Positions 16,555-26,028 of a stretch of DNA of 64,000 nt are shown here, in pieces. Positions within the stretch are counted from its first letter, which is position 1. Every line of letters begins with the position of its first letter. Source of the DNA: Natronorubrum daqingense (GTDB taxonomy: Archaea > Halobacteriota > Halobacteria > Halobacteriales > Natrialbaceae); assembly GCF_001971705.1 (NCBI RefSeq), contig NZ_CP019327.1:372001-436000 (forward strand), in the 5' to 3' direction. A program made the position numbers and the translations under genes. The notes beneath the pieces were generated by a model that did not search any database, was not told where the DNA came from, and saw only the letters and a program-made list of their open reading frames with translations.

Positions 16555-16788
16555 TTACTCGGTCGAATCCGCATCCGGCGTCTCTTCGTCGCCGCGGACG
16601 GTGCTCCAGACGCCTGCCGCAATAACGATGAGTAACGCGAGCATGAGGCCGTAGAACAGCCCCATCGCCACCGCCTCGGGCAGCGGATGGCCGGTGGCGA
16701 GCAAGATCCCGACGTTGAGGACGACGAGAAGGAGGCCGAGCATGTACCACTCGATCGGCGTTCTGGGCAGTGATCTGCCTGATCCCAT
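16555..16788 (-). CDS. small two-helix membrane protein
   Basis: 77 residues with two predicted transmembrane helices: about 15-32 (YMLGLLLVVLNVGILLA) and about 40-62 (AVAMGLFYGLMLALLIVIAA). A short acidic tail EETPDADSTE ends it. No family is recognised. The start ATG at 16788 follows directly after the upstream region. It is probably a conserved haloarchaeal membrane protein of unknown role. Confidence 0.65.
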   Translation of the reverse strand: MGSGRSLPRTPIEWYMLGLLLVVLNVGILLATGHPLPEAVAMGLFYGLMLALLIVIAAGVWSTVRGDEETPDADSTE

Positions 16789-16836
16789 ACTCGACGTGTG
16801 GATGTCGTCACAGAAAAACCATCCTCATTCACGTGC

Positions 16837-16935
16837 GGCGAACGGTCGCGTGTGGTGAACGTAGGGCGAACGGTCGCGTGTGGTGAACGTAGGGCGAACG
16901 GTCGCGTGTGGTGAACGTAGGGCGAACGGTCGCGG
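16837..16935. repeat. 3.5 perfect copies of a 28-bp tandem repeat
   Basis: Units begin GGCGAACGGTCG and end GTGAACGTAG. Copies are 16837-16864, 16865-16892 and 16893-16920, then a partial copy 16921-16935. All full copies are identical. Each unit contains CGAACGGTCG, an imperfect 10-base palindrome. The array lies 81 bases before the ATG of the ThiN-domain regulator, between it and a divergently transcribed small membrane protein. Confidence 0.95.
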
Positions 16936-17016
16936 GATACGGAGCGAAATTGTCTCCACCGACCGCTGGGTTCGAGGACCCACAAGTTATTTTGCCGGCG
17001 GTCCTAGTTTCCGGTA

Positions 17017-17916
17017 ATGCAATTCGTCGAAGAGATCGTCGTCGACGAGTTTCTCCCGACGGTCCGATCGCTACTCGCCGGGGAACTCCGCGAACGCGGA
17101 CTCACACAGAGCGACGTCGCAGACGTGCTCGGGATCAGCCAGAGTGCCGTCTCGAAGTACGCCCACGGCGACGTGGCGACCAACGACCGCATCGCCAAGG
17201 ACGAGCGCGTCGAGACGCTCGTCGGGGAACTCGCCGACGGACTGGCCGCGGGCGACACGACTCGCATTCAGGCGCTCATCGAAATCGAAGTGCTCATCCG
17301 CGAACTCGAGGCCGGCGGCGACCTCCTCGCCCAACTCCACGAGGAGGCCGTCCCCGACCTCGCGGATCACGGCTCGAGCTTTCGCATTCACGACCCCGAG
17401 AGCGAACTTCGGACGGGTGAACGGGTACTCTCGTCGCTCCGGCGGGGCCTTCGCATCCTCGAGAACTCGAGTGGCTTCACGAGCCTCATTCCCGCGGTCG
17501 GCTCGAACCTGGTCGCGTGCGTTCCCGACGCGACGGATATCGACGACGTGGCCGGCGTCCCCGGACGCATCTTCGACGTCAAGGGACGAACCACGGTGCC
17601 CGCCGAACCGGAGTTCGGCGTGTCCGAGCACGTCGCGAACGTGGTCCTCGCGGCGCGAAAGCACGGCTCCGACGCCACGGCGGCGATCAACATCGCGTAC
17701 GACTCGGATACGCTCGCCGATCTAACCGAACAGGGCCACGCAACCGCCGAGTTCGACGAAACGGACGATATCGCCTCGAGCGTCGGCGCGGTGATCGAGG
17801 ACGACGACGACGTGACGGTACTGTACCAGACCGGCGGGATGGGCATCGAGCCGCTAATCTACATCCTCGGCTCCGACGCGGAGTCGGTCGCTGACACGGT
17901 TCGATCGCTGATCTAA
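17017..17916 (+). CDS. HTH-ThiN domain transcriptional regulator (ThiR-like)
   Basis: 299 residues. An N-terminal helix-turn-helix (about 20-70) reads LTQSDVADVLGISQSAVSKY. The C-terminal ThiN domain (about 145-299) contains PAVGSNLVACVPDATDIDDV, VPGRIFDVKGR, EFGVSEHVANVVLAARK and GGMGIEPLIYILG. ThiN occurs as thiamine-phosphate synthase when fused to ThiD and as a ligand-sensing domain in HTH-ThiN repressors; one such regulator in Haloferax controls thiamine genes (established for the family, as I recall). thi4 lies 4.8 kb downstream. One base separates it from the methyltransferase that follows. Confidence 0.85.
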   Translation: MQFVEEIVVDEFLPTVRSLLAGELRERGLTQSDVADVLGISQSAVSKYAHGDVATNDRIAKDERVETLVGELADGLAAGDTTRIQALIEIEVLIRELEAGGDLLAQLHEEAVPDLADHGSSFRIHDPESELRTGERVLSSLRRGLRILENSSGFTSLIPAVGSNLVACVPDATDIDDVAGVPGRIFDVKGRTTVPAEPEFGVSEHVANVVLAARKHGSDATAAINIAYDSDTLADLTEQGHATAEFDETDDIASSVGAVIEDDDDVTVLYQTGGMGIEPLIYILGSDAESVADTVRSLI

Positions 17917-17917
17917 C

Positions 17918-18628
17918 ATGTCGTCAGTTCGCTCGACGCTCTCCCGGATGGAAACCGAGACGGCCCAGGAGTTTTACGGCCGGTGGGCTGGCCTCTACGA
18001 CCTCATCGCCCGGCGAACGCCCGGAATCCCCGCGCTGCGACGACGGGCCGCCGCGGCCTGCCAACTCGAGCCCGGCGACACCGTCGTCGAGATGGGCTGT
18101 GGCACGGGAGCGAACCTGCCGTACCTCCGCGAGCACGTCGGCCACCACGGCACGGTCGTCGGCGTCGACTTTACGGGGCCCGTCCTCGAACGAGCGCGCG
18201 AGTTGACGAGCGAGTACGACAACGTCCACGTCGTTCGCGGCGATGCGACTCAGCCACCGCTCGCGCCGGAAGTCGACGATACGGCTGTCGACGCCGTCCT
18301 CGCGACGTTCGTCGTCGGCATGCTCGACGATCCGGCGGGCGCGGTCGACGACTGGTGTGACCTCGTCGGTCCCGACGGGAACGTCGTCCTCGCGAACGCC
18401 GCGCGAAGCCAGGAGTGGTACGCCCCGCCGGTCAACGCCGTCTTTCGAGCCATCGTGATCCTCTCGACGCCGCCGACGACGAAGCTTCGCTACGAGAACG
18501 AGCCACACCTCCACCTGGACGCCAAAATCGACGCCGCCCACGAGCACTTGCGGACGCGTTCGGCAGCTATCGCAGACGAAACGCACGTTTTCGGTGTCGT
18601 CAGGCTCACTGGCGCGCGACTCGAGTGA
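17918..18628 (+). CDS. class I SAM-dependent methyltransferase
   Basis: 236 residues. Rossmann methyltransferase with motif I VVEMGCGTGANLPYL (about 60-75), motif II GVDFTGPVLERAREL and a following acidic loop. It resembles UbiE/phospholipid N-methyltransferase-like enzymes, but the substrate cannot be read from sequence. The ATG at 17918 follows the regulator stop by one base; an internal ATG at 17948 (METETAQEFYGRW) is an alternative start. Co-transcription with the ThiN regulator is likely. Confidence 0.85.
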   Translation: MSSVRSTLSRMETETAQEFYGRWAGLYDLIARRTPGIPALRRRAAAACQLEPGDTVVEMGCGTGANLPYLREHVGHHGTVVGVDFTGPVLERARELTSEYDNVHVVRGDATQPPLAPEVDDTAVDAVLATFVVGMLDDPAGAVDDWCDLVGPDGNVVLANAARSQEWYAPPVNAVFRAIVILSTPPTTKLRYENEPHLHLDAKIDAAHEHLRTRSAAIADETHVFGVVRLTGARLE

Positions 18629-18656
18629 AGAGCAAAACCAGTTCGTCAGCAGGTAA

Positions 18657-19067
18657 TTACGCTGGCGGAGTTAATCCGTCGAACTCGCTGATGCGAGTCA
18701 CGATGTCGTCCGGAAGTGGTTCAGGTCTGCCGGTCCCGGCGTCGGTGTTGACTATCGTGGTCTCGGCTGTCGCGGCGACGCCGTCCTCGGTCAGAATCTC
18801 GTACTCCATCGTACAACTGCTCTTACCGAGGTCCGTAACGGCGAGTTCGACGATTGGCTCGTCGTCGAGGGTTACCGGCCGCTTGTAGTCGATCTCGAGG
18901 TTGGCGATGACGAATGCGGCCTCTTGTTGACGGACGCCGAGCACCTCCTCGATGTAGTCGATGCGTGCGGCTTCGATGTAGCTCGCGTAGACGGCGTGAT
19001 TGACGTGATCGTGGGGATCGAGGTCGCGAAACCGAACGGGGACCTCGGTGGTGAACTTCTCACTCAT
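18657..19067 (-). CDS. acyl-CoA thioesterase, hot-dog fold (4HBT)
   Basis: 136 residues, normal size for a 4-hydroxybenzoyl-CoA thioesterase-like enzyme. The signature VRFRDLDPHDHVNHAVYASY contains the catalytic Asp in the D-x-x-x-H-V-N-N-like loop. YIEEAR-type helix and DYKRPVTLDDEPIVE strands follow. It probably hydrolyses an acyl-CoA; the substrate is unknown. It converges with the methyltransferase gene. Confidence 0.87.
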   Translation of the reverse strand: MSEKFTTEVPVRFRDLDPHDHVNHAVYASYIEAARIDYIEEVLGVRQQEAAFVIANLEIDYKRPVTLDDEPIVELAVTDLGKSSCTMEYEILTEDGVAATAETTIVNTDAGTGRPEPLPDDIVTRISEFDGLTPPA

Positions 19068-19187
19068 TGTGTGTTGTCGAAGACGACTGAGATAAAAGAG
19101 GGCTCCGGTTCGGGCAGTCGTTTCGATCCGAAAATCGCGTGGCCGGACGGCCTCGAGTGCGAGGCTGTGTCCGCTGAGGCGTCCCGC

Positions 19188-19955
19188 TCAGGAGTCGCCG
19201 TACACCCGGTCGTGGTCCGGACAGAACAACGGCTCGCGCAACTGGGCGTCGATCAGGTCCTCGTGGTAGTGGGCGTTGAAGAGCCGACAGCCTTCCCGAT
19301 CGCAAAACGCTTCGCCGGTCTCGAGGTAGTGATAGGCCTGTAACGCGTATCCCTTCAGTGCGTCCGTCGTGCGCGGGTCGTCCTCAATCAGGAACTCGCC
19401 GTCGACCTGGTTCTCGAGGACCTCCCGCGGTGGCGTGTCACCCGAAAGGAAGGCGTGACGTTGTTGTTCCTTGTAGTACGATTCTGGCTTCGCGGGGGCC
19501 TCGTAGAGTCCCGGCACGGAGACCAGTGCGGGCTGGCCGAGGACGTTCACGCGCTTGTGCCAGCGACCGTCGTGGCTCCCCCACGTTCCGATCGCTCGGT
19601 CGAGAATCGGGAGGTGGAGCGTTTCGAGGCCGCGCTCGTCGGCGGGCAATGCTGCGTTGAGCGCGCGCTGAATTTGGACACCGTCGTAGAGCACGCCGCC
19701 CTCGCGTTCGGGGTCCTCGAGGGCGCGCTCTTCGTACCGAACCGTTCCCAGCATCGTGTTACCTGTCTCTCTGTCGTGTGGCGAACGGACTCGTACCTGT
19801 GCGAATCGTTCGGCGAGTTCGTCGTTTCCATGGACGTCGAGAAATCGGTCGCGGACGGTCACCGACCCTTCGATTCGAGACTCGAGCCAGTCGCCGAGTT
19901 CGTCCGTCTCCACGACCGTCGACGGTGCCCGATAGAGGATGACGCTATCGACCAT
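19188..19955 (-). CDS. conserved haloarchaeal protein, possible DUF6775 metallopeptidase
   Basis: 255 residues. Notable features are the C-terminal Cys/His-rich segment CDREGCRLFNAHYHEDLI followed 10-20 residues later by LFCPDHD, which could bind zinc, and a central HLPILDRAIGTWG. It resembles, from memory, proteins called DUF6775 putative metallopeptidases (archaemetzincin-like), but the classic HExxH motif is absent, so catalytic activity is doubtful. It is monocistronic by spacing. Confidence 0.65.
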   Translation of the reverse strand: MVDSVILYRAPSTVVETDELGDWLESRIEGSVTVRDRFLDVHGNDELAERFAQVRVRSPHDRETGNTMLGTVRYEERALEDPEREGGVLYDGVQIQRALNAALPADERGLETLHLPILDRAIGTWGSHDGRWHKRVNVLGQPALVSVPGLYEAPAKPESYYKEQQRHAFLSGDTPPREVLENQVDGEFLIEDDPRTTDALKGYALQAYHYLETGEAFCDREGCRLFNAHYHEDLIDAQLREPLFCPDHDRVYGDS

Positions 19956-20053
19956 ATACTACCTAGTCGTACCACTCGGTGAAATGTTTGCGGTCGCCAT
20001 TTTCCGTCACTGCACAACAGTCACGGATATCGTCTGTCTGGGCCGGGTGAGGT

Positions 20054-20944
20054 TCAAGAATCGACGAACGATGGTCCCTCGACGACTTCGGTTTCGGCCT
20101 CGCGCCAGGAGTGGATCGGTTTCCACCCCAGTTCGTCCCGGGCTTTCGCCGTCGAAAACGCCGACTCCTCGCCCTCGAGCGCACACTCCTCAGGACGGTC
20201 GCCGAAGACCTCCTCGATGGTCGCTGCGGTCGGCTTGCCGAGGCCGTTCTCCGCGGCCGCCGCGAGGTACGGTTCGTGGCCGTCGATATCGGCCTCGAGC
20301 GCGGCGTCGACGATCGAGACGACGTCGCGAATATCCACGTACGACCAGAAACAGCCGCTTCGCTCGGCCGTCTCGGGATCGAACGGCGTCCACGCCGCTC
20401 TCGCTCGGTACTCACCCGGGTACTGCACCCACGTCGGCCGGATCGAAGCGACCGAGACGTCGTGCTTCCGGACCGTCTTCGCCGCGAGTTCCTCCCCGAC
20501 GAGTTTCGACGCCCCGTAGTCGTCTTCCGGCCGTTTCGAGTGCGACTCGTCGATCGGCAGATACTCCGGCAGAAACGGCTCCGCGGCGAAGGGCATGCCG
20601 TAGAGGCTCTCGCTCGAGGTCCAGATCACGTCCGCGTCGGCGCGACCCGCGGCTTCGAAGACGTGGTGCGTGCTCGAGACGTTCGTCGCGAAGGTCTCGG
20701 TGCCGGTCGTGACGCCCATTCGCGGAACGCCTGCGGTGTGAACCACCGCATCCGGGTCGGCCGACAAGACGGCGTCCCACGCCTGTCCTTGTTCGGTGAG
20801 GTCGGCCGCGAGGAAAGTTGCGTTCTCGCGTTCGCGAGGCGGTCGCTCGAGGTCGACTCCGACGACCTCGTGACCTGCCTCGGCGAAGTGTTCCACGAGC
20901 CAACTCCCCACACCGCCAGTTGCGCCGGTGACGACGAGATTCAT
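20054..20944 (-). CDS. NAD-dependent epimerase/dehydratase family protein
   Basis: 296 residues from the ATG at 20944 (MNLVVTGATGGVGSWLVEHF). It is an extended SDR: Rossmann glycine motif GATGGVG at 7-13, DLTEQ, and the active-site Ser plus YGASKL (Tyr-xxx-Lys). It probably acts on a nucleotide sugar or sugar; the substrate is unclear. A longer upstream start exists but the glycine motif should sit near the N terminus, so the later ATG is chosen. Confidence 0.88.
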   Translation of the reverse strand: MNLVVTGATGGVGSWLVEHFAEAGHEVVGVDLERPPRERENATFLAADLTEQGQAWDAVLSADPDAVVHTAGVPRMGVTTGTETFATNVSSTHHVFEAAGRADADVIWTSSESLYGMPFAAEPFLPEYLPIDESHSKRPEDDYGASKLVGEELAAKTVRKHDVSVASIRPTWVQYPGEYRARAAWTPFDPETAERSGCFWSYVDIRDVVSIVDAALEADIDGHEPYLAAAAENGLGKPTAATIEEVFGDRPEECALEGEESAFSTAKARDELGWKPIHSWREAETEVVEGPSFVDS

Positions 20945-21095
20945 ACCCGGAGGGTGCCTGCGAATCGCGAAAACGGTGTGGGTTTTCCGCGTGTGAGCAC
21001 CCGATCCCACCGCGAGCGCAAGCGACGCGACGGTATAATACGATTCAAAACCGAGGGAAAATAATTACGCGATTATCGACGGTAGGTGGTGATGA

Positions 21096-22667
21096 ATGTC
21101 ACACGACAGCAACGAACATCACCCGTCTGCGCCGAGCGAGGAAACTGAAACGAGCGACCGCCGCGGACTCGAGGACTCGATGGCTCGCCGGTGCGTCCTC
21201 GCCGGGATGAGTGGGCTCGTCGCGGGTAGCGCTCTGGTCGGCAGTTCCGGCGCATCAGACCACGAGGGCGACGTTCCACGGCCGGATATCGAGGGGCCGA
21301 TCGACGGCGGAAGCCAGACCGGAAATCCCCAGACGGCAGCCGTCCACGACGTCGAGTCGTACGGCTACACCGAGGAAGAGTATTTCTTCTCGGGCACTGC
21401 GCGCAGCGATACCTACTTTGGTACCTTCGGCGGCCTCGCCGACGAAGACGAGTACCGAACTCGAGCGATCGTCTATCGACCGGAAGACGAGGCCGACTTC
21501 AACGGCCACTTGCTCGCGGACTGGAGCAACGTCTCGACGGGTATCGATATGCCAGTCACCTGGATCAATGCGTACGAGTATCTGATGCGGGAAGGGTACG
21601 CCGTCGCGGTCGTCTCTGCACAGGCGGTCGGTGTCGATACGTCGTCGCCGATCGGTGAGCTCGGGTCTGGCGAGGGCGAAAATCTGGTCGCCTGGGATCC
21701 GGAACGCTACGGCGATCTCGAGCATCCCGGCGACGATTACGCACTGGACATTTTCTCGCAGGTCGTCGAAGGACTGCGCGCTGGCAGCGCGGACGACTCG
21801 AGTTGGGGCTCGTCGATCGGTAGCGGCGGCAGTGCCCACCCGCTCGAGGGCCTCGACGTCGAGTACGTCCTCGCGACGGGCCAGTCTCAGTCTGCGGGTT
21901 ACATGGCGAGTCTCATCGCCGACGTCCAAGAGGAGTACGGCAATATCGACGGCTACCTTCCGGCCGCCAGCGCCGTCACGGACTACCGAGACGACCTCGT
22001 GCCCGTTCTCTGGCTGAACACCGAAGACGAGGCCGAGGGACTATTCGGTGATCTCGGCGGTGGCGACCCGCCAGCCGATTCCGATCAGTTCAGGCTCTGG
22101 GAAGTGGCCGGCGCCTCCCACGTGAACTACTGGCTCTCCTCGTGGAATGCGGCGATGATCGCTCGCGATTTCGATGGCGAGGACGCCGAGTGGGACGAAA
22201 CCGCCGCGGGCGACTTCGGCACGCTCGAGGACGGCGAGTACGGCGATTGCGGGGGGAACTACTTCCCGGCCCGCTACGCCTACAGCGCGGCGCTCGAGGC
22301 CTTGCGCACCTGGGTCGAAGACGACACTGCACCGGACAGCGCGCCACGTATCGAACGCGAGGACGGATCCGTGGTGACCAACGAACACGGGAACGCACGC
22401 GGGGGCGTCCGACTCCCGTCGATCGAGGTCCCCGTCGCCGAGTACGACGCCAGAAGCTGTGACCTCGAGGGCCAGACGATGCCCTTCGATGACGACACGC
22501 TCGAGGAGTTGTACGAGTCGAACGACGAGTACGTCGCGCAGTTCGAAGACGCGGCCGACGACGCCGTCGAGAGCGGTTTCCTCTTAGGCGACGACGCCGA
22601 CGACCTCCTCGAGCGTGCACAAAATGCGGAACTCATCGACGATTCCGACGGGTACTGGTGGCAGTAG
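21096..22667 (+). CDS. secreted alpha/beta-hydrolase domain protein
   Basis: 523 residues. A twin-arginine-like signal is seen at about 30-52 (MARRCVLAGMSGLVAGSALV). The enzyme body has the nucleophile elbow GQSQSAGYM (Ser in the middle), a strand VPVLWLNTEDEAEG before a probable acid, and GASHVNYW with a likely catalytic His. This matches the large alpha/beta hydrolase domain family (Abhydrolase_10-like). It probably is an exported esterase of unknown substrate. A TATA-like patch (tataatacg) occurs about 60 bases upstream. Confidence 0.8.
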   Translation: MSHDSNEHHPSAPSEETETSDRRGLEDSMARRCVLAGMSGLVAGSALVGSSGASDHEGDVPRPDIEGPIDGGSQTGNPQTAAVHDVESYGYTEEEYFFSGTARSDTYFGTFGGLADEDEYRTRAIVYRPEDEADFNGHLLADWSNVSTGIDMPVTWINAYEYLMREGYAVAVVSAQAVGVDTSSPIGELGSGEGENLVAWDPERYGDLEHPGDDYALDIFSQVVEGLRAGSADDSSWGSSIGSGGSAHPLEGLDVEYVLATGQSQSAGYMASLIADVQEEYGNIDGYLPAASAVTDYRDDLVPVLWLNTEDEAEGLFGDLGGGDPPADSDQFRLWEVAGASHVNYWLSSWNAAMIARDFDGEDAEWDETAAGDFGTLEDGEYGDCGGNYFPARYAYSAALEALRTWVEDDTAPDSAPRIEREDGSVVTNEHGNARGGVRLPSIEVPVAEYDARSCDLEGQTMPFDDDTLEELYESNDEYVAQFEDAADDAVESGFLLGDDADDLLERAQNAELIDDSDGYWWQ

Positions 22668-22741
22668 CGTCGGTTGGAACAAAAGACGCCGTCCACTCGA
22701 CGTTTCGCTCGCTACCGGTGAAAAACGAGACTCGGGCGACG

Positions 22742-23671
22742 TTAGTCGTCTGCGGGGGCCACACGCGAGGTCAGTTCGACTTCGGGAGCGTCGACCTCGA
22801 GTTCGTCGAGGGCGACCTGGGCGGCGCGCTTGCCCGAAACGAGCATGGCACCGAAGGTCGGGCCCATGCGCGGGAGGCCGTAGGTCGTCGCGGTCGCCAT
22901 TCCGGTCGCGATCAGGCCGTCGTGGACGAGTCCGGTGTGCTCGACGACGGCGTCTTCGGACTTGCCGACCCACATCGAGTCGTGGCCGGGCGAGTCGTGG
23001 CCGGGCGCGCCGTAGGTGTCGGAGTCGGTCTGGTCCATGACCTTCCCGCGCTCCTTTGCGTCCTGAATGCCGGGGGCGTCGAGGACACCGCGCTCGTCGA
23101 GTTTCGTGATCGCCATCGCGTCGTGCCCCGTCGCGTCGATGACGAGGTCGGCTTCGACGGCGATCGGATCGACGCAGGTGATCTCTCGAGGCAGCGCGTG
23201 GACCGGCGTCCAGTTCATGACGATTCCCGAGACGCGGTGATCCTCGCGGATGACGATGTCCGTGAACTCGGTCATGTTCTGCATCTTCGCGCCCGCGTCA
23301 CAGGCGGCCTTGATGAGCCCCGAACAGGCCTCCGGACCGTTCGCGACGTAGAGGTCTTCGCTGTCCTGGGATTCCTTGTAGGAGACCTCGAGTTCGTCGA
23401 GAACCTTCTGTGCGGGGTCGCGGACGGTGACCTTGTTCATCAGGAAGCCGCCGAGCCAGAAGCCGCCGCCGAGATAGTTGTTCTTCTCGACGACCATGAC
23501 TTTCACACCGCGCTCTGCCAGTTCCTTCGCGGCCGTCAATCCCGACGGTCCGCCACCGACGATGATCACGTCCGAATCCGAGAAGTCCATGAACTCCTCG
23601 GTCCACTCCTGTCCGATTGCACGCGTTACGTCCGCTTCACCGACGTCGCTGAACTGTTCGAATTCGCTCAT
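22742..23671 (-). CDS. thi4: sulfide-dependent or suicidal thiazole synthase Thi4
   Basis: 309 residues from the ATG at 23671 ([20 protein letters not shown]). It makes the thiazole half of thiamine (ADP-thiazole) from NAD and glycine. The FAD/NAD motif is [19 protein letters not shown] (about 35-53), with [11 protein letters not shown]. Cys166 in [13 protein letters not shown] is at the position of the sulfur-donating Cys in yeast Thi4, so this version is probably the single-turnover type rather than the His-containing sulfide type (inference from that residue). C-terminal [18 protein letters not shown] is typical. Confidence 0.93.
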   Translation of the reverse strand: MSEFEQFSDVGEADVTRAIGQEWTEEFMDFSDSDVIIVGGGPSGLTAAKELAERGVKVMVVEKNNYLGGGFWLGGFLMNKVTVRDPAQKVLDELEVSYKESQDSEDLYVANGPEACSGLIKAACDAGAKMQNMTEFTDIVIREDHRVSGIVMNWTPVHALPREITCVDPIAVEADLVIDATGHDAMAITKLDERGVLDAPGIQDAKERGKVMDQTDSDTYGAPGHDSPGHDSMWVGKSEDAVVEHTGLVHDGLIATGMATATTYGLPRMGPTFGAMLVSGKRAAQVALDELEVDAPEVELTSRVAPADD

Positions 23672-23847
23672 ACAACTAAGTGGTAGCACTCCGTGGTGAA
23701 AAGTCTATCGCGCCCTCGACGAAGTGTTCAGGCCGTTGTCAACACGTGTGAGAAATTCAGGTCCGAAATCGATACGCTGGAGTTGACACCTCGGTGATCA
23801 GTTGGCGACCCGAACGCTGAAGGCTCGTCCACCACAATACTCGACAG

Positions 23848-24237
23848 ATGCATCGTCGCGCGTTTCTCGCGTGTGCCGGCCTTATCCCCCTCTCGGGGTG
23901 CCTCGAGTACTTCGAGGACAACGGCGAGGAGATCACGGAGCCCGGTGACGTCGAAATCGTCTGGCACGACCTCGTGCGAGACGATCCCGGCACCGACGAC
24001 GAACGGGTGGTGATCTGGGGGGCCGCCAGAAACGTCGGCGATCGAGCGTTTTCGTACCTCGAGATTCGCGCCACGTTCTACGACGAAGACGGCGAGGAAC
24101 TCGAGGCCGTCATCGAACACGTCGACGAGGACGTCTCCTCGGGCGACGAGTGGCCCTTCGAGATCGAATTCCCGCGATTTGGCGAGGACGCCAGCGATGT
24201 GACGACGTACGAACTCGAGCCGGCGATGGGCGTCTAA
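23848..24237 (+). CDS. FxLYD-type lipoprotein
   Basis: 129 residues. Signal peptide with lipobox LSGC, lipidated Cys18. A single beta-sandwich follows; YLEIRATFYDEDGEEL is the FxLYD-like strand pair and WPFEIEFP a later strand. It is a small surface lipoprotein with no known ligand. A flippase gene lies 100 bases downstream on the same strand but has its own ribosome binding site. Confidence 0.75.
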   Translation: MHRRAFLACAGLIPLSGCLEYFEDNGEEITEPGDVEIVWHDLVRDDPGTDDERVVIWGAARNVGDRAFSYLEIRATFYDEDGEELEAVIEHVDEDVSSGDEWPFEIEFPRFGEDASDVTTYELEPAMGV

Positions 24238-24336
24238 TCGCCCGTCTCCCGGTACGTGCAGTGACCGTTTCCGGCCGTGAATCGCCGGTGTGGGCGTTGC
24301 AAACGACGACTGCTCGAACTCGAGGAAGGACCTGAT

Positions 24337-26028
24337 ATGACAGATACCGATCCTGACGGGGATGGCGACACCGGGCGCGAGTCCAGCGGCGATGGCGAGG
24401 CTGGCGCCGAACAGGGTATCCACTCCGACACGGGATCGGGTTCGAGGGCTGACACAACGACGCCGGACGATCTCGAGTACGGCGGCTCAGATTCGCGAGA
24501 ACGGGCGTCCAGTACAACGGAAGACGACCACGACGAGGGCGTTTCGACGCTCGCAAAACAGGGCAGCATCACGTTCGTGGGGAACGTCATCAACGGCATT
24601 CTCGGGTTCGCTATCGTCATGCTGATGACTCGTTTCGTCAGCCCGTCGGTGTACGGACTGTTCGTGCTGGCGACGTCCGTGATCCTCTTCATGCAGGTGT
24701 TCGCGAACCTCGGATTGCCCCTGGCGATCGACTACTTCGTCCCGCAATACCTGGACAACGAGGAGTACGGCAAAGCCAAAGGCGTGATCGTGCAGGTGAC
24801 GGCGACCGTGTTAGTGACCTCCTCGTTGGTCGCGTTCGCCCTGGCAGTCAGCGCCTCCTACGTCGCCGAACTCTTTCAGGAACCGGCGATGAACGTCGCG
24901 TTGCTCTTTCTGTCCGTGACGATTCCGATGCTCGCGATCTACAACGTCCTCTTGACCTCCTACTACAGCATCAAAAAACTGCAGTACCGGGTCATTATGC
25001 GGGACCTCGTCCGCCCGATCGTTCGCTTCGTCGCTACTGCCGCGCTCTTGCTCGTCGGGTACGGACTGCTCGGCTTGATCGCCGGCTACATCGTCGGTCT
25101 GTTCATCGCAATCACGGTCGGTGCCGCCGTCTTTACGTACAAAGCCTGGACCCTGCTCACCGCCGAACTCGAGCTCGTCGCCCCGGCACCGCTCGTCAAG
25201 TACTCGGTTCCGCTGGCGATGACGAGCGTCGTCTTCGTGTTGATGGGTCACGTCGATTACTTCGTCCTCGGATTCTTCCTCGACTCGGAGGACGTCGGTA
25301 TCTACCGCGTCGGCTACATGCTCGGCTCGGGGCTCATGATTATCTTCAACTCGCTCTCGCCCGTGTTCAAGCCCCTGATCGCCGAGACTCGAGACGACAT
25401 CGACTTAGTCGAGCAACGGTTCCGGATCATGGTCCGTTGGATCGCCGGCATCACGCTTCCCGTCACTATCGTCCTCTCACTCGGCGCGAGTTCCTACCTC
25501 GCGGTGCTCTACACGCCACAGTACGCGGAGGCAACCGTCGTCGTCGCCTTGTTGGCCGGCGCGTTCTTGTTCAACGTCACGTTCGGCGGCCCGGACGGCT
25601 CGTTGCTTCAGGGGCTTGGATACGCGCGGATCGTCTTCGCCAACACGCTCGTCCTCTTCGGGGCGAACCTCGTCGTCTCGTTCACGCTCGTCCCCTTCTT
25701 CGGGATGGAAGGCGCGGCGATCGGGTCGGCGACGGCACTCCTCCTCGTCGGCTGTCTCACCCTCGGCGAAATCTACTACTTAGACGGCATTCACCCCTTC
25801 ACCCGCGATTTCGCGAAGATCGTCGGTGCCGGTGTCCCCGCGGCCATCGCCGGTGCTCCGGTCGTCTACTTCCTCGAGTCCGACCTCGTTATCATCGTCG
25901 CGTTACCGATCGTCGTCATCGGAACGTATCTGGCCGCGCTCGTCGCGATGGACGCGTTTACCGACGCGGACACCCAGATGGCTGCGGAGTTCAGTCCGAC
26001 CCTCCGGAAGTGGATTCCGAGGCGATGA
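24337..26028 (+). CDS. polysaccharide flippase (MATE/Wzx-like, MOP superfamily)
   Basis: 563 residues from the ATG at 24337, preceded by GGAAGGA at 24324-24330. About 70 acidic, disordered N-terminal residues precede 12-14 transmembrane helices, beginning LAKQGSITFVGNVINGILGF, the RfbX/Wzx-type first helix. It probably moves lipid-linked oligosaccharides across the membrane for surface glycosylation. No glycosyltransferases lie beside it, so the pathway is not set by context. Confidence 0.85.
   Translation: MTDTDPDGDGDTGRESSGDGEAGAEQGIHSDTGSGSRADTTTPDDLEYGGSDSRERASSTTEDDHDEGVSTLAKQGSITFVGNVINGILGFAIVMLMTRFVSPSVYGLFVLATSVILFMQVFANLGLPLAIDYFVPQYLDNEEYGKAKGVIVQVTATVLVTSSLVAFALAVSASYVAELFQEPAMNVALLFLSVTIPMLAIYNVLLTSYYSIKKLQYRVIMRDLVRPIVRFVATAALLLVGYGLLGLIAGYIVGLFIAITVGAAVFTYKAWTLLTAELELVAPAPLVKYSVPLAMTSVVFVLMGHVDYFVLGFFLDSEDVGIYRVGYMLGSGLMIIFNSLSPVFKPLIAETRDDIDLVEQRFRIMVRWIAGITLPVTIVLSLGASSYLAVLYTPQYAEATVVVALLAGAFLFNVTFGGPDGSLLQGLGYARIVFANTLVLFGANLVVSFTLVPFFGMEGAAIGSATALLLVGCLTLGEIYYLDGIHPFTRDFAKIVGAGVPAAIAGAPVVYFLESDLVIIVALPIVVIGTYLAALVAMDAFTDADTQMAAEFSPTLRKWIPRR

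Noticed and set aside
16837-16935. CRISPR array
   Set aside because: The 28-bp units are head-to-tail without spacers, so it is a plain tandem repeat. No CRISPR array or cas gene was seen in the window.
16837-16935. iteron-type replication origin
   Set aside because: The repeats could suggest iterons, but no orc1/cdc6 or rep gene is close and there is no AT-rich unwinding element.
23672-23847. TPP riboswitch upstream of thi4
   Set aside because: The short upstream region has no recognisable THI-box core and the start looks nearly leaderless.
24277-24336. Cys-containing N-terminal extension (MNRRCGRCKRR) of the flippase
   Set aside because: It looks zinc-finger-like, but a good ribosome binding site GGAAGGA lies just before the internal ATG at 24337 and a flippase needs no such leader.
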